DNA of 64,000 nt from Aestuariivirga sp. (GTDB lineage: Bacteria > Pseudomonadota > Alphaproteobacteria > Rhizobiales > Aestuariivirgaceae), in NCBI RefSeq assembly GCF_020252395.1, contig NZ_JADCDB010000007.1:1-64000 (forward strand), given 5' to 3'. Below the pieces are notes generated by a model that had not been told where the DNA came from, searched no databases, and worked only from the letters and a program-made list of their open reading frames with translations. Positions 32,778 to 43,620 of the stretch are shown in pieces. The stretch's first letter is position 1, and each line of letters opens with the position of its first letter. Position numbers and translations under genes: made by a program.

Positions 32778-34376
32778 TCAGTTGGCCTGTCGGCGCAGGA
32801 AGGCCGGAATTTCCAGCTGGTCATCGTCAAGGTGCTGTTCATTGTGATGCGCATGGGGGACCGGCGCGTGAGCGCGCGGCTGCATCGCCGGGCGCTGCGG
32901 CGCGGGCTGCAAGGCAATCGAGGGCTCGCGCGGAGCGGGCGCCGGCGGCGGATCGTCCTTGCGGCCAAGCCCCACCGAGGCAAGGCGCTGAAACAGGCCG
33001 GGCTTCTTCTTCTCGGCCTGGGCGGCGATGGTTTCGATGCGGGTCTGCTGGGCCTCGATCTGCTTTTTCACCTGCGGCGGAAAATCCTCGATGGCAGGCA
33101 TGCGCACGCGGGCTGCGGGCGCGGGCGAACGCTCCGGAATGGCGGCAGCGGAAAGCGGCAGCGTCGAGTCGGGCTCTTCCCCAGTGCGGGCATGGGCAGC
33201 GAGCGGCGCAGGGGCAGCTGCCGCCTGCGGCGCAGGCGCAGCGACGCGAGGGGCCACGGGGATGACCGGCGCGGCGGCAACCGGCGTGGGGGCGGCAACG
33301 GCGGGCGCCAGCGGTTTCTTCAACGGCGCAGCCTGCTTGCCGGTCCAGCCGAAGACGGAGGGCTTCTCGGTCTCTTCCTCGGCGGGAGCAGACTTGCCAC
33401 CCTTCAGAGCTTCGGCGGCAAGCCCGGTGGCGACCACCGACACGCGCATGATGCCCTCCAGCGATTCGTCGAAGGTGGCGCCGAGGATGATGTTGGCCTC
33501 CGGGTCCACTTCCTCGCGGATGCGGGTGGCGGCTTCGTCCACTTCATAAAGGGTCAGGTCCGGGCCGCCGGTGATGGAGATCAGCAGGCCGCGGGCGCCG
33601 CGCATCGACACATCGTCGAGAAGCGGGTTGGAGATGGCGGCCTCGGCCGCCTCGATGGCGCGCTTGTCGCCCGACGCTTCGCCGGTGCCCATCATGGCGC
33701 GGCCCATCTCGCTCATGATGGCGCGGACGTCGGCGAAGTCGAGGTTGATCAGTCCTTCCTTGGTCATCAGCTCGGTGATCGAGGCGACGCCGGAATAGAG
33801 CACCTGGTCGGCCATGGCGAAGGCCGCGGCGAAAGTGGTCTTCTCGTTGGCGACGCGGAACAGGTTCTGGTTGGGGATGACGATCAGCGTATCGACGTGT
33901 TTGGCCAGCTGTTCGATGCCGCGCTCGGCCGTCTGCTGGCGGCGCACGCCCTCGAACTGGAACGGTTTGGTGACGACGCCGACGGTGAGGATGCCCTGCT
34001 CCTTCGCAGCCCGGGCGATGACGGGGGCTGCGCCCGTTCCGGTGCCGCCGCCCATGCCGGCGGTGATGAAAGCCATGTGGGCGCCCGCGAGATGGTCGAG
34101 GATTTCGGGCAGCGCTTCCTCGGCGGCGGCGGCGCCGATTTGCGGCTGGGAGCCGGCGCCCAGCCCCTGGGTCAGGGCCGTGCCCATTTGGATGCGGCGT
34201 TGCGCGGCGTTCTGCATGAGGGCCTGCGCATCGGTGTTGGCGACGACGAACTCGACCCCCTCCAGCCGGCTCTCGATCATGTTGTTGACGGCATTGCCGC
34301 CGGCGCCTCCGACGCCGAAAACGGCAATGCGGGGCTTGAGATCGGAGAGATTCGGAACGGTGAGGTTGATGGTCAT
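32778..34376 (-). CDS. ftsZ: Cell division protein FtsZ
   Basis: [29 protein letters not shown]; long Pro/Ala-rich linker; C-terminal peptide [12 protein letters not shown]. Confidence 0.98.
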   Translation of the reverse strand: MTINLTVPNLSDLKPRIAVFGVGGAGGNAVNNMIESRLEGVEFVVANTDAQALMQNAAQRRIQMGTALTQGLGAGSQPQIGAAAAEEALPEILDHLAGAHMAFITAGMGGGTGTGAAPVIARAAKEQGILTVGVVTKPFQFEGVRRQQTAERGIEQLAKHVDTLIVIPNQNLFRVANEKTTFAAAFAMADQVLYSGVASITELMTKEGLINLDFADVRAIMSEMGRAMMGTGEASGDKRAIEAAEAAISNPLLDDVSMRGARGLLISITGGPDLTLYEVDEAATRIREEVDPEANIILGATFDESLEGIMRVSVVATGLAAEALKGGKSAPAEEETEKPSVFGWTGKQAAPLKKPLAPAVAAPTPVAAAPVIPVAPRVAAPAPQAAAAPAPLAAHARTGEEPDSTLPLSAAAIPERSPAPAARVRMPAIEDFPPQVKKQIEAQQTRIETIAAQAEKKKPGLFQRLASVGLGRKDDPPPAPAPREPSIALQPAPQRPAMQPRAHAPVPHAHHNEQHLDDDQLEIPAFLRRQAN

Positions 34377-34435
34377 GTTGCGTGGCGCCCGGAAATGATT
34401 TGCCCTCTTACCTATTTCTTACCAAATCCATAACA

Positions 34436-34459
34436 AATGGTTAATGCGCGCTAACCATT
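34436..34459. promoter_or_regulatory. Inverted repeat in ftsZ upstream region with CtrA-like half-site
   Basis: AATGGTTA-ATGCGCGC-TAACCATT; the minus strand contains TTAACCAT. Confidence 0.45.
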
Positions 34460-34514
34460 GCCCCTTCTTGCCTTATCCTATGGCCAGTAATGGGCCGCCG
34501 GGGTAACGCCCGGT

Positions 34515-35840
34515 TCAGGCTGATGTCGTCCTGCGCGCCGGGCGATGGGTCTCGGCCGCGCGGCTTGCCAGAACCTTGTCGACCCTGCGGCCATCGAGGT
34601 CCACAACCTCGAATCGCCAGCTCCCCAGCTTTACCGCCTGCCCAAGCGACGGCAGATGCTTGAACGCGTCGATGACAAGGCCAGCCACCGTCTCATAGCG
34701 CCGCTTGGGCGGCAGGGCGAAGCCGATCAGCTCCGCCATCTCGTCCACTGCCATGTCGCCCGGCAGCAGCCACGACCCGTCGTCGCGCTGGAAGGCGCGG
34801 TCCCCGCCCTCGTCTGCCGGCTCCAGGCTGCCGGCGATGGCGCTGAGCAGGTCGGCGGCGGTGACGAGTCCGAGCGTGCGGCCATACTCGTCCTGCACGA
34901 AGGCCACATGGATGGACGAGCCGCGGAACAGCTCCATCGCCTCAAGAGCAGGCATCGATTCCGGGATCACCGGCGCCTTTTGCACCAGTTTGCCGATTTC
35001 CAGCTTGCGCCGCTCGAGCAGCGCGTCCACCACGTCCTTGATGACGACGATGCCGATCACTTCGTCGGCATCCTCGCCATGGACGGGGATGCGCGAATGC
35101 GGGGTTGCCACGATCTTCTTCTTGAGGTCACTTGGCCCGTCGTCGATGCCGATCATGTCGATGTCGGTCATAGGCGTCATCAGCGCCCGCACCGGGCGGT
35201 CGCCCAGCCGCATGACGCCCGCGATCATGTCACGCTCACCGCTCTCGATGACGCCAGCAGATTCGGCCTCGGCGATGAGCGACTTGATCTCCTCGTCTGT
35301 CACACCCGCCTCGCTCGATTCCTTGAGGCGTAGAAGGCGGATCAGCGCCCGGCCCGAACCGTCGAGCAGCCAGACGAAGGGCCCAGCAATACGCGACAGC
35401 AGATCCATCGGATAGGCCACCCGGCAGGCAATCGCCTCCGGGTGCTGCAGCGCCAGCTGTTTCGGCACCAATTCTCCAATTATAACAGATATATATGTGA
35501 TAATCGTAACAACCAGGGTGAAGCCGATCGGCCCAGCATAATTATGCGGCACCCCGTATCCTTCCAGCACGCCTGCCAGCCTGTCGCCCAGTGTAGCGCC
35601 CGAGAATGCGCCGGCGAGAATACCGACGAGGCTGATACCGACCTGCACGGTGGAGAGGAAACGGCCCGGATTCTCCGCCAGCTGCAGGGCGGCACGCGCG
35701 CCCTTCACCCCCCTGTCGCTCATCGATTTGAGGCGCCCGGTGCGGGAGGAGACGATAGCCAGCTCCGACATGGCGAGAAGACCATTCAGCGCCACGAGGG
35801 CGAGGACCAGCAGGATTTCAAGCGCGAACATGGAGGCCAC
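34515..35840 (-). CDS. CNNM/CBS-domain (hemolysin C/CorC-like) membrane protein
   Basis: N-terminal DUF21-like TM region, GELVPKQLALQHPEAIA, two CBS repeats, CorC_HlyC C-terminus. Confidence 0.92.
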   Translation of the reverse strand: MASMFALEILLVLALVALNGLLAMSELAIVSSRTGRLKSMSDRGVKGARAALQLAENPGRFLSTVQVGISLVGILAGAFSGATLGDRLAGVLEGYGVPHNYAGPIGFTLVVTIITYISVIIGELVPKQLALQHPEAIACRVAYPMDLLSRIAGPFVWLLDGSGRALIRLLRLKESSEAGVTDEEIKSLIAEAESAGVIESGERDMIAGVMRLGDRPVRALMTPMTDIDMIGIDDGPSDLKKKIVATPHSRIPVHGEDADEVIGIVVIKDVVDALLERRKLEIGKLVQKAPVIPESMPALEAMELFRGSSIHVAFVQDEYGRTLGLVTAADLLSAIAGSLEPADEGGDRAFQRDDGSWLLPGDMAVDEMAELIGFALPPKRRYETVAGLVIDAFKHLPSLGQAVKLGSWRFEVVDLDGRRVDKVLASRAAETHRPARRTTSA

Positions 35841-35888
35841 GCATATAGGGCCTCAGAGCCCACGGAGCAAATCCGGGCTGTCCTGGAG

Positions 35889-37214
35889 TCAGAAGCTCTC
35901 GGCGATCCAGCGGCTGACGCGGGTGACGTAATTCTGCTGGGCGCGCTCCACCTGCTTCACCTTGTGCCTGGGAAGCTCATAGTGCTCGTCCGGCTTCAGC
36001 GCATAGTTGAGCAGTCCCGCACAGACCGCGAAAGCAGGCGCATGCGCAGTTTCCGGCATGCCTTTTACGTGGGCGGGAACGCCAAGGCGCACCTGGCGGC
36101 CGGTCCACTGGCGGGCCACCTCCTGCACGCCGTTGAGCTGGCTGGCGCCGCCGGTGATCACCATGCGGCAGCCGCCAAAATGGGCATGACCCGATCCGTC
36201 CAAGCGGTTCCTCAGCATCTCGAAGGTCTCTTCGAGCCGCGGGCGGATGATGGCGGTCAGCATCGACTTCGGCACCTGCTGCACCGTGTCCACACCGCGC
36301 TCGCCGAGCAGCGGCACCGAGATCATCTCGCGCTCGTCGACACTGCTGCAGAGCGCCGATCCCCAAAGCGTCTTCATGCGCTCGGCATGCGCGATGGTGG
36401 TGGAAAGACCGCGCGCGATGTCGTTGGTGATGTGCTGGCCCCCGATTGGCAGCACGTCCGCCATGACCAGGTGGTTGTCGTGGAACACCGCGAAGGAGGT
36501 GGTGGAGCCACCCATGTCGATGACGGTGACGCCGAGCGCCTTCTCGTCTTCGGCCAGCACGGCGCGGGCCGCCGCATAGGGCGCCATCACGAAGCCGGCG
36601 ACGGAGAGATGCGCCCGCTCCACCGCCATGATGAGGTTCTTGAGATGCGGCGCCTCGACGGTGACGACGCTGAGGTCCAGCGCCAGATTGTCGCCGAACA
36701 AGCCAACCGGCTCCTTGATGCCGCTGGCGTCGTCAAGGTGATATTGCAGCGGCGTGATGTGCATGATGGAGCGGCGGCCGGGGTCGACCTGGTCGAGGGC
36801 CGCGTCGAGCGCGCGGTTCTTGTCGCGTTGCATCACCTGTCCGCCCTGTGTCGGCACAGAACCGATATAGCGCTGCGACTGCGGGCGCCCGCCCGAGACA
36901 TTCACATAGATCTCGCTGATGGTGCGCTGGGCCATGCGCTCGGCGGCATCCACCGTGAGGCGGATGGCGCGCTCGGCCTCGTCCAAGTTCACGATGGCGC
37001 CGCCACGGATGCCGCGGGAAAGCTGATAGCCGGTGCCGAGAACCTTGAGGGTGTGCCTGTCGTCCGACTCCGATGTACGGTGCTTGGCGGGAACGGCCTC
37101 CGCGATGAGGCAGCCGATCTTGGTCGAACCGATGTCGAGCGCTGCGACAAGGCCACCCTTCGGCGCCACCGCGCCCTTTGCCGCGCTCTTGCCCTGAAAC
37201 TGAACGACCGTCAT
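35889..37214 (-). CDS. ftsA: Cell division protein FtsA
   Basis: VAALDIGSTKIGCLIAEA, RGIRGGAIVNLDEAERAI, VTVIDMGGSTTSFAVF. Confidence 0.96.
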   Translation of the reverse strand: MTVVQFQGKSAAKGAVAPKGGLVAALDIGSTKIGCLIAEAVPAKHRTSESDDRHTLKVLGTGYQLSRGIRGGAIVNLDEAERAIRLTVDAAERMAQRTISEIYVNVSGGRPQSQRYIGSVPTQGGQVMQRDKNRALDAALDQVDPGRRSIMHITPLQYHLDDASGIKEPVGLFGDNLALDLSVVTVEAPHLKNLIMAVERAHLSVAGFVMAPYAAARAVLAEDEKALGVTVIDMGGSTTSFAVFHDNHLVMADVLPIGGQHITNDIARGLSTTIAHAERMKTLWGSALCSSVDEREMISVPLLGERGVDTVQQVPKSMLTAIIRPRLEETFEMLRNRLDGSGHAHFGGCRMVITGGASQLNGVQEVARQWTGRQVRLGVPAHVKGMPETAHAPAFAVCAGLLNYALKPDEHYELPRHKVKQVERAQQNYVTRVSRWIAESF

Positions 37215-37254
37215 CTACGCCAAACCCCCGGAACTCACGTTACCTTGGCCTGCG

Positions 37255-38109
37255 TCAATTGGCGCCGGCCACCGTCTTCTTGTTTGCGGGCTGTGCGCCG
37301 GCCGCGGCGCTGTCCGCCACTTCCACCGTCACCCGGCCCGGAAGCCTAAGGTCCAGCGAGCGGATGCCGCGCGCCAGAATCCTCTGCGTCTTGTTCAGCT
37401 GGTCCGCCGTGGCGATCGCCTGCCGCCAGTCTCTTTCCGGCAACTGCACCGTGATGCCGTTATCGAGATAGAGGGTCCAGCGCCGGCTGCCGACGCGGGC
37501 CGACGCCTTCACCTGCAACATTAATTCGGGATAGGCTGCAAGTTGGTTAATGAGTTCCGCCGCCGCGGCATTGGCCCCCTCACCCGTCACCAGCGGCAGG
37601 CGAACCATCTGCGAAGCCTCGAGGCCGCTCATCGCCGCACCTGCCTTGTCGATCACGTAATAAGCCGTGCCGCGCTGCCAGATGGCGAAGGGCTCGCGCT
37701 CCTTCACTTCGACGACAAGCTGGTTGGGAAACAGCCGCTGCACCTTGGCTGACTGCACCCAGTCGAGGTTCTGCAGAATGTTGCGGGCCTGAATGGCATC
37801 GAAGCCCATCAGCGAGCCGCCAGGCTCGACGCCGATAGCCGACAGCAGCGTTTCCGGCTCATGATGCTCGAGACCAGTGATGGTGATCTCCTGAGCGGCC
37901 ATGCCGGCCATGCCCGCCGCCTTGCCGGGCAGCAGCAGCCAGGGGCTGCCGTCGTAGGCAAGGTGGCCGCCATTGACGAGGCCGGACATGATGACGCCGC
38001 CAAGCATGAGCAGCGCGGAGGCGCGCGTCAGGACGCGCAGCTTGAAGCTGTCGCCCTGGTCGAGCCAGCTGCGTCTGCGGCGCGCGTAGACGGCGGCGTC
38101 CCGCGTCAT
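37255..38109 (-). CDS. ftsQ: Cell division protein FtsQ
   Basis: POTRA-like ITGLEHHEPETLLSAIGVEPGGSLMGFDAIQARNILQNLDWVQSAKVQRLFPNQLVVEVKEREPFAIWQ. Confidence 0.93.
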   Translation of the reverse strand: MTRDAAVYARRRRSWLDQGDSFKLRVLTRASALLMLGGVIMSGLVNGGHLAYDGSPWLLLPGKAAGMAGMAAQEITITGLEHHEPETLLSAIGVEPGGSLMGFDAIQARNILQNLDWVQSAKVQRLFPNQLVVEVKEREPFAIWQRGTAYYVIDKAGAAMSGLEASQMVRLPLVTGEGANAAAAELINQLAAYPELMLQVKASARVGSRRWTLYLDNGITVQLPERDWRQAIATADQLNKTQRILARGIRSLDLRLPGRVTVEVADSAAAGAQPANKKTVAGAN

Positions 38110-39038
38110 CTGTCCACCGACGCATCGTCGACCATCCAGGTCACGAGCGCCTCATAGCTCTGGCCCGCATGGGCGGCGAGTTCGGGCACCAGCGATGTGC
38201 CGGTCATGCCGGGCTGAGTGTTCACCTCCAGCACGATCAGCTCGCCCGCCGAGTCGTCATAGCGGAAATCGGTGCGCGACACGCCGCGGCAGCCCAGTGC
38301 ATCGTGCGCGGCCAGCGCATAGTGCCGGCACGCCTTGTAGACATCCGTTGGAATCTGCGCGGGCAGGATGTGCTGCGAACCGCCGGGGGCGTATTTGGCC
38401 TCGTAATCATACCAGCCGGAGCCTCTGGACACGATATCGATCACGCCCAGCGCCGTATCGCCGACCACCGCGCAGGTGAGTTCGCGGCCCGGAATGAAGC
38501 GCTCGACCATGGCATGGCTGCCGAAGACGGCGCGCTCGGACAGCACCGCCGTCACCGGCGTGTTGGCGCCTTCGCACACGATATGGACACCCACGCTGGA
38601 ACCTTCCGCCACGGGTTTCACGACGTAAGGCGGCTTCATCGGATGGCTCTTTGCCACCTCTTCCAGCGGCACCAGCATGCTTTCGGCCACCGGAATGCCG
38701 GCAGCGCGGAACAACGCCTTCGACTTTTCCTTGTGCATGGCGAGTGAGGAGGCCAGCACACCCGAATGCGTATAGGGAATCTGCAGCGTCTCGAGGATCG
38801 CCGCGCAGCAGCCGTCCTCGCCCCACTTGCCATGCAGCGCATTGAAGGCAACGTCGGGCTTCACCCGCTGCAGCTCGGAAACGATTGTCTCGCGCTGCGC
38901 ATCGATTGGCACGGCCTTGAAGCCGGCGCGCTCCAGCGCCGCGGTGCAGGCCTTGCCGGAGCTGAGGCTCACCTCACGCTCGGCAGACCAGCCTCCGAGA
39001 AGCACGGCGACCGTCGTCTTGGACGGCACTCGGCTCAT
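38106..39038 (-). CDS. ddl: D-alanine--D-alanine ligase
   Basis: [60 protein letters not shown]. Confidence 0.96.
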   Translation of the reverse strand: MSRVPSKTTVAVLLGGWSAEREVSLSSGKACTAALERAGFKAVPIDAQRETIVSELQRVKPDVAFNALHGKWGEDGCCAAILETLQIPYTHSGVLASSLAMHKEKSKALFRAAGIPVAESMLVPLEEVAKSHPMKPPYVVKPVAEGSSVGVHIVCEGANTPVTAVLSERAVFGSHAMVERFIPGRELTCAVVGDTALGVIDIVSRGSGWYDYEAKYAPGGSQHILPAQIPTDVYKACRHYALAAHDALGCRGVSRTDFRYDDSAGELIVLEVNTQPGMTGTSLVPELAAHAGQSYEALVTWMVDDASVDR

Positions 39039-39964
39039 GCGGCATCCTCGGGCCTAAGGCCGATGCGCTTGATCTCCCAGTCGAGCTCGATGCTGGATGT
39101 GGCCTTCACCCTAGCGCGAACGGTCTCGCCTAGCTCCTCGATCTGCGCAGCGGTGGCGCCGCCCTCATTGATCAGGAAGTTGCAGTGAAGCTCGGACACC
39201 CTGGCGGGCCCCACCGCGAAGCCGCGCATGCCGGCCTTGTCGATCAACTGCCAGGACTTGTGGCCCTGCGGGTTCTTGAAGGTGGAGCCGCCCGTGCGGC
39301 TCTTGATCGGCTGCGTCGCCTCGCGGCTTTCCGTGATCTTGTCCATGGCGGCGGAAATTTCGGCCGGGTCACCCGCACGGCCCTGGAACAGCGCCTGCGT
39401 GAAGACAAGGTCCTCTGGCGCGCCGCAGTGGCGGTAAGTGTATTGCATGTCCGCGTTGGAAAGCACGTGAATGGCCCCTGACCGGTCGACTGCGCGCGCC
39501 TCGATCAGAATGTCCTTGGTCTCTCCGCCATAGGCCCCGGCATTCATGCGCAGCGCGCCACCGATCGTGCCCGGTATACCTCTCAGAAAGGTTAACGAGT
39601 CGATACTTTTCTCCAGCGCGAAACGCGCCACGCGCACGTCCAGCGCCGCCGCTCCGGCCCGCACGCGATAGTCCGGCTCCTCCGTGACCCCGGCAAAGCC
39701 TTTGCCGAGCCGGATCACCACGCCCGGCACGCCACCGTCACGCACCAGCAGGTTGGAGCCGACGCCGATTACATGGACCGGCACCTCCTTCGGCGTGGCC
39801 TTCAGGAACGCCGCGAGGTCGGCCTCGTCGGCCGGCGTGAACAGCACTTCGGCCGGACCGCCGGCGCGGAACCAGGTGAGCTCGGCAAGCGGCGCATTGG
39901 CCTCGATCCGGCCCCTCGCCTGCGGCAGGCGCGTCAGCAGCGCATCACCGTGCAGCTTCGTCAC
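39035..39964 (-). CDS. murB: UDP-N-acetylenolpyruvoylglucosamine reductase
   Basis: [57 protein letters not shown] start at 39964 overlaps the murC stop. Confidence 0.95.
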   Translation of the reverse strand: MTKLHGDALLTRLPQARGRIEANAPLAELTWFRAGGPAEVLFTPADEADLAAFLKATPKEVPVHVIGVGSNLLVRDGGVPGVVIRLGKGFAGVTEEPDYRVRAGAAALDVRVARFALEKSIDSLTFLRGIPGTIGGALRMNAGAYGGETKDILIEARAVDRSGAIHVLSNADMQYTYRHCGAPEDLVFTQALFQGRAGDPAEISAAMDKITESREATQPIKSRTGGSTFKNPQGHKSWQLIDKAGMRGFAVGPARVSELHCNFLINEGGATAAQIEELGETVRARVKATSSIELDWEIKRIGLRPEDAA

Positions 39965-41376
39965 GACTGTGCCTTGTCGAAGGCCTCCAGTTGGCCCGGC
40001 AGCGCATAGGCCCACTGGGTGATGGTGCCGGCGCCAAGGCACATCACAATGTCGCCGGGCCTGGCCATACCGCGAACCAGCGGCGCCAGCTGCTCCGGCT
40101 TGTCGATGGCGTAGACCGAACGGTGCCCGCGTGACTTGAGGCCCTCGGCAAGTGCGGTATGCGATGCGCCCTCGATCGGCTGCTCGCCCGCCGCATAGAC
40201 GGGGGCCACCACCACGCTGTCGGCATCGTTGAAGCAGGTGCAGAACTCGTTGAACAGAGAGGAGAGGCGCGTAAAGCGATGCGGCTGCATCACCGCGATC
40301 ACCTTGCCCTTGGCAACACCACGCGCCGCCTTCAGTACCGCGGCGATCTCCACCGGGTGGTGGCCGTAATCGTCGAACACGGTGATGCCATTGTGCTCGC
40401 CGGTGCGGGTGAAGCGGCGCTTGACGCCGGAGAAACTCTTGAAGCCCTTGCGGATGTTGTCATCCGAAATGCCCAGCTCCTTCGCCACCGCCAGTGCCGC
40501 GGTGGAGTTAAGCGCATTGTGGTCGCCGGGGATGGCGAGGCTCAGGTCATCGATGTCGTGCGTCTCGCCGGTGCGGCGGGAGGTGAACCGCACCGAGAAG
40601 CGCGTCTCGCCATCCTCGTAGCGCACGTCCTTCAGCCGCACGTCGGCCTGGGGGCTGCGGCCATAGGTGATGACGCGGCGGTCCCTAACCTTGCCGATCA
40701 TCTCCTGCACCACCGGATGGTCGATGCACATCACGGCAAAGCCATAGAAGGGAATGTTCTCGACGAAGGCGAGAAAGGCCTCCTTGGCCTTGTCGAAGGT
40801 GCCGTAGTGGTCGAGGTGCTCCGGGTCGATGTTGGTGACAATCACAATGTCGGCGGGCAGCTTTACGAAGGTGCCGTCGGACTCATCCGACTCCACCACC
40901 ATCCAGTCGCCCTTGCCGAGCCGCGCGTTCGTGCCATAGGCATTGATGATGCCGCCGTTGATCACCGTCGGATCGAGGTTGCCCGCATCGAGCAGCGCAG
41001 CCACCAGAGATGTGGTCGTCGTCTTGCCATGGGTGCCGCCAACGGCGACGCAGGACTTGAAGCGCATCAGCTCGGCCAGCATTTCGGCCCGGCGCACGAT
41101 TGGCAGGTAGCGGTTGCGCGCCTCGACCAGTTCCGGATTATCGTCCCTCACCGCAGAGGAAACGACGACGACCTGCGCCTCGCCGAGGTTCTCCGCCTTG
41201 TGGCCGACATGGACATCGATGCCGTTCTTTCTCAGACGCGCTACGTTGTAATTGTCGGTGAGGTCCGAACCCTGCACCTTGTAGCCCAGCGTCGCCATCA
41301 CCTCGGCGATGCCGCTCATGCCGATGCCGCCGATGCCGATGAAGTGGATGGGGCCGACACTACCCGGAAGTTTCAT
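39961..41376 (-). CDS. murC: UDP-N-acetylmuramate--L-alanine ligase
   Basis: [40 protein letters not shown]. Start refined from the ORF start at 41430. Confidence 0.96.
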   Translation of the reverse strand: MKLPGSVGPIHFIGIGGIGMSGIAEVMATLGYKVQGSDLTDNYNVARLRKNGIDVHVGHKAENLGEAQVVVVSSAVRDDNPELVEARNRYLPIVRRAEMLAELMRFKSCVAVGGTHGKTTTTSLVAALLDAGNLDPTVINGGIINAYGTNARLGKGDWMVVESDESDGTFVKLPADIVIVTNIDPEHLDHYGTFDKAKEAFLAFVENIPFYGFAVMCIDHPVVQEMIGKVRDRRVITYGRSPQADVRLKDVRYEDGETRFSVRFTSRRTGETHDIDDLSLAIPGDHNALNSTAALAVAKELGISDDNIRKGFKSFSGVKRRFTRTGEHNGITVFDDYGHHPVEIAAVLKAARGVAKGKVIAVMQPHRFTRLSSLFNEFCTCFNDADSVVVAPVYAAGEQPIEGASHTALAEGLKSRGHRSVYAIDKPEQLAPLVRGMARPGDIVMCLGAGTITQWAYALPGQLEAFDKAQS

Positions 41377-41380
41377 GGGG

Positions 41381-42469
41381 TCATTTCCCTGCGAGTTTCT
41401 CGGCGAGGTCCGCAAGCCGCTGTGCCGCATCGGGTTTCCCGTGCTTCAGCGCCGCCGCCGCCGCCTGTTGAAGTTGGCCCTGTTGAGAGCGCAGTGATGT
41501 CAGAAATTGGGCAAAGCCCTGTGGCTCCAGGGAGGCCTGTGGATGCACCCAACCGGCCCCCTCATGGGCGAAGCTCTCGGCGTTGCGCAGCTGGTCATTG
41601 TCCAGCGCATGCGGCAGCGGCACCATCACCGCCGGCCGGCCGATAACGCCCAGTTCCGCAACGGTAGAGGCGCCGGAGCGGCAGATCACCAGATGCGAAT
41701 TAGCGATGCGCTTGGGCATGTCCATGAAGAACGGATTGAGCTCGCAGTCGAGCTTCATCGCAGTATAGGCGGCGGACACCGCATCCATGTTCTCCGCCCG
41801 CACCTGCTGGGTGAGCCTAATGCCTTTGCGCTGCTCCGGCGTCATCGCCGCGAAGACCTTGGGCATGAAGTCGCCAAAGAACCGCGCACCCTGGCTGCCG
41901 CCGAAGACGAGCAGGTTGAATGTCTCGAAGCCCGGATAGGGCGCAGCCTTCTCATTCAGCGCAATGTCGCGCACCGGGTTGCCGGTGAAGGCGAGCTTGA
42001 ACTTCGCTTCGGGCGGAAGCCCCATCAGCGTTGGGAAGGAGGAGGCCACCGCATCGGCCCATTTGGCAAGCGCGCGATTGGCGCGGCCCATCACGGCGTT
42101 CTGGTCGTGCACACAGGAAGGAATCTTCAGCCGCGCCGCCGCCATGATTGGCGGAAAGGACGGATAGCCGCCGAAGCCGATCACGGCGAGCGGCTTCACC
42201 CGCTTCAAAATTGCGCGGGCCGCCCGGTAGCCGCCATAGAGCCGCAGCGCCCGGCCCGGCACAAGCCACGGCTTCGACAGCGGCAAGGTTGCGGACGGCA
42301 CGACATGCGTCTCTGCGGCGGGAAAGGACTTGCCATAGTCCCGCACCCGCTCATCCGTCATCAGATGGACGGTGTAGCCGCGCCGGGTCAGCTCCTCCGC
42401 CAGCGCCTGGGCGGGAAACAGATGGCCGCCCGTGCCGCCGGCCGCAAGGACGAAAGTGCCCCTGCTCAT
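41381..42469 (-). CDS. murG: MurG lipid II synthase (GlcNAc transferase)
   Basis: [55 protein letters not shown]. Confidence 0.96.
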   Translation of the reverse strand: MSRGTFVLAAGGTGGHLFPAQALAEELTRRGYTVHLMTDERVRDYGKSFPAAETHVVPSATLPLSKPWLVPGRALRLYGGYRAARAILKRVKPLAVIGFGGYPSFPPIMAAARLKIPSCVHDQNAVMGRANRALAKWADAVASSFPTLMGLPPEAKFKLAFTGNPVRDIALNEKAAPYPGFETFNLLVFGGSQGARFFGDFMPKVFAAMTPEQRKGIRLTQQVRAENMDAVSAAYTAMKLDCELNPFFMDMPKRIANSHLVICRSGASTVAELGVIGRPAVMVPLPHALDNDQLRNAESFAHEGAGWVHPQASLEPQGFAQFLTSLRSQQGQLQQAAAAALKHGKPDAAQRLADLAEKLAGK

Positions 42470-43620
42470 TAGGCGTAGGACACGTTGAGCTCAGGCACCA
42501 TCGAGCGCCCGCCGAAACGCTTGCGGCCCAAGGCCAGCACAATCCCCATGCCGAAGGCCATGCCCATGAGCGAGGAGCCGCCATAGGAGATGAAGGGCAG
42601 CGTCATGCCCTTGGCTGGCAGCAGCGCCACGTTAACACCCATGTTGATGACGGCCTGGAAGCCGAAGACCAGGCCGAGGCCGGAGAGCGCCAGCGCCGGA
42701 AACGGGTCCGGCTCCTGCCTGGCGCGCACCAGGATTTTCAGCACCACGAAGGCGAAGAGTGACATAAGGATGAGGCAGGCGATGAGACCGAATTCCTCGC
42801 CCACCACGGCGAAGGTGAAGTCGGTGTGGGCGTCGGGCAGCACCAGCTTCGCCTCGCCCCCGCCGGGGCCGGTGCCCATCAGCCCGCCATTCCTGAAGGC
42901 CTGCAGCGCGGTGTCAACCTGAAAAGTGTCGCCCTTGTCCGGGCTCATGAAGCGGTCGATGCGCGAACGCACATGGTCGACCAGCTCATAGGCAGCAAAC
43001 ACGCCCGCAGCGCCGAGCGCACCAAGCCCAAGAACGGTGAACCACGAGATGCCATAAATCAGAAGCATGGAGCCGAAGGTGAGGATGACGAGTGCGGTCT
43101 GCCCGAAGTCTGGCTGGATGACGAGAAGGCCGATGAAAGCCGCGGCGAACAACAGCGCAATGATCTGTCCGGGCATTTCCGGCCGCCGCGTGTGCTCGGC
43201 CAGAAACCAGGCCGCGACAATGACGAAGGCCGGCTTGGCGAATTCCGAGGGCTGCAGGTTGATGGGCCCGATGTTGATCCAGCGATGCGCGCCCTTGATT
43301 TCCGGCCCGAAGAACAGGGCCGCCACCATAAGCCCCAGCGCCGCGAAGAACACCAGCAGGCCCGCCCGGCGGGCATAGCGCGGCGGGAAGAAGGAGAGCG
43401 TCACCAGCACCGGCACGGCAATAGTCAAATAGAACATCTGGCTCTTGATGAAGTGGAAGGTATCGGCGCCGATGCGCTCCGCGACTGGCGGGCTCGCCGC
43501 CATGGACACGAGCACGCCCGAAGCCATCAGCAACAGCACAGCGAACATCAGGCCGCGGTCCACGGTGAACCACCAGCGCGCGAGCAGGCCGCGGTCGCTA
43601 CGTCCGAGCAGCATGGGCAT
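42469..43620 (-). CDS. ftsW: FtsW SEDS-family glycosyltransferase
   Basis: INLQPSEFAKPAFVIVAAW; LPFISYGGSSLMGMAFGMGIVLAL. Confidence 0.96.
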   Translation of the reverse strand: MPMLLGRSDRGLLARWWFTVDRGLMFAVLLLMASGVLVSMAASPPVAERIGADTFHFIKSQMFYLTIAVPVLVTLSFFPPRYARRAGLLVFFAALGLMVAALFFGPEIKGAHRWINIGPINLQPSEFAKPAFVIVAAWFLAEHTRRPEMPGQIIALLFAAAFIGLLVIQPDFGQTALVILTFGSMLLIYGISWFTVLGLGALGAAGVFAAYELVDHVRSRIDRFMSPDKGDTFQVDTALQAFRNGGLMGTGPGGGEAKLVLPDAHTDFTFAVVGEEFGLIACLILMSLFAFVVLKILVRARQEPDPFPALALSGLGLVFGFQAVINMGVNVALLPAKGMTLPFISYGGSSLMGMAFGMGIVLALGRKRFGGRSMVPELNVSYA

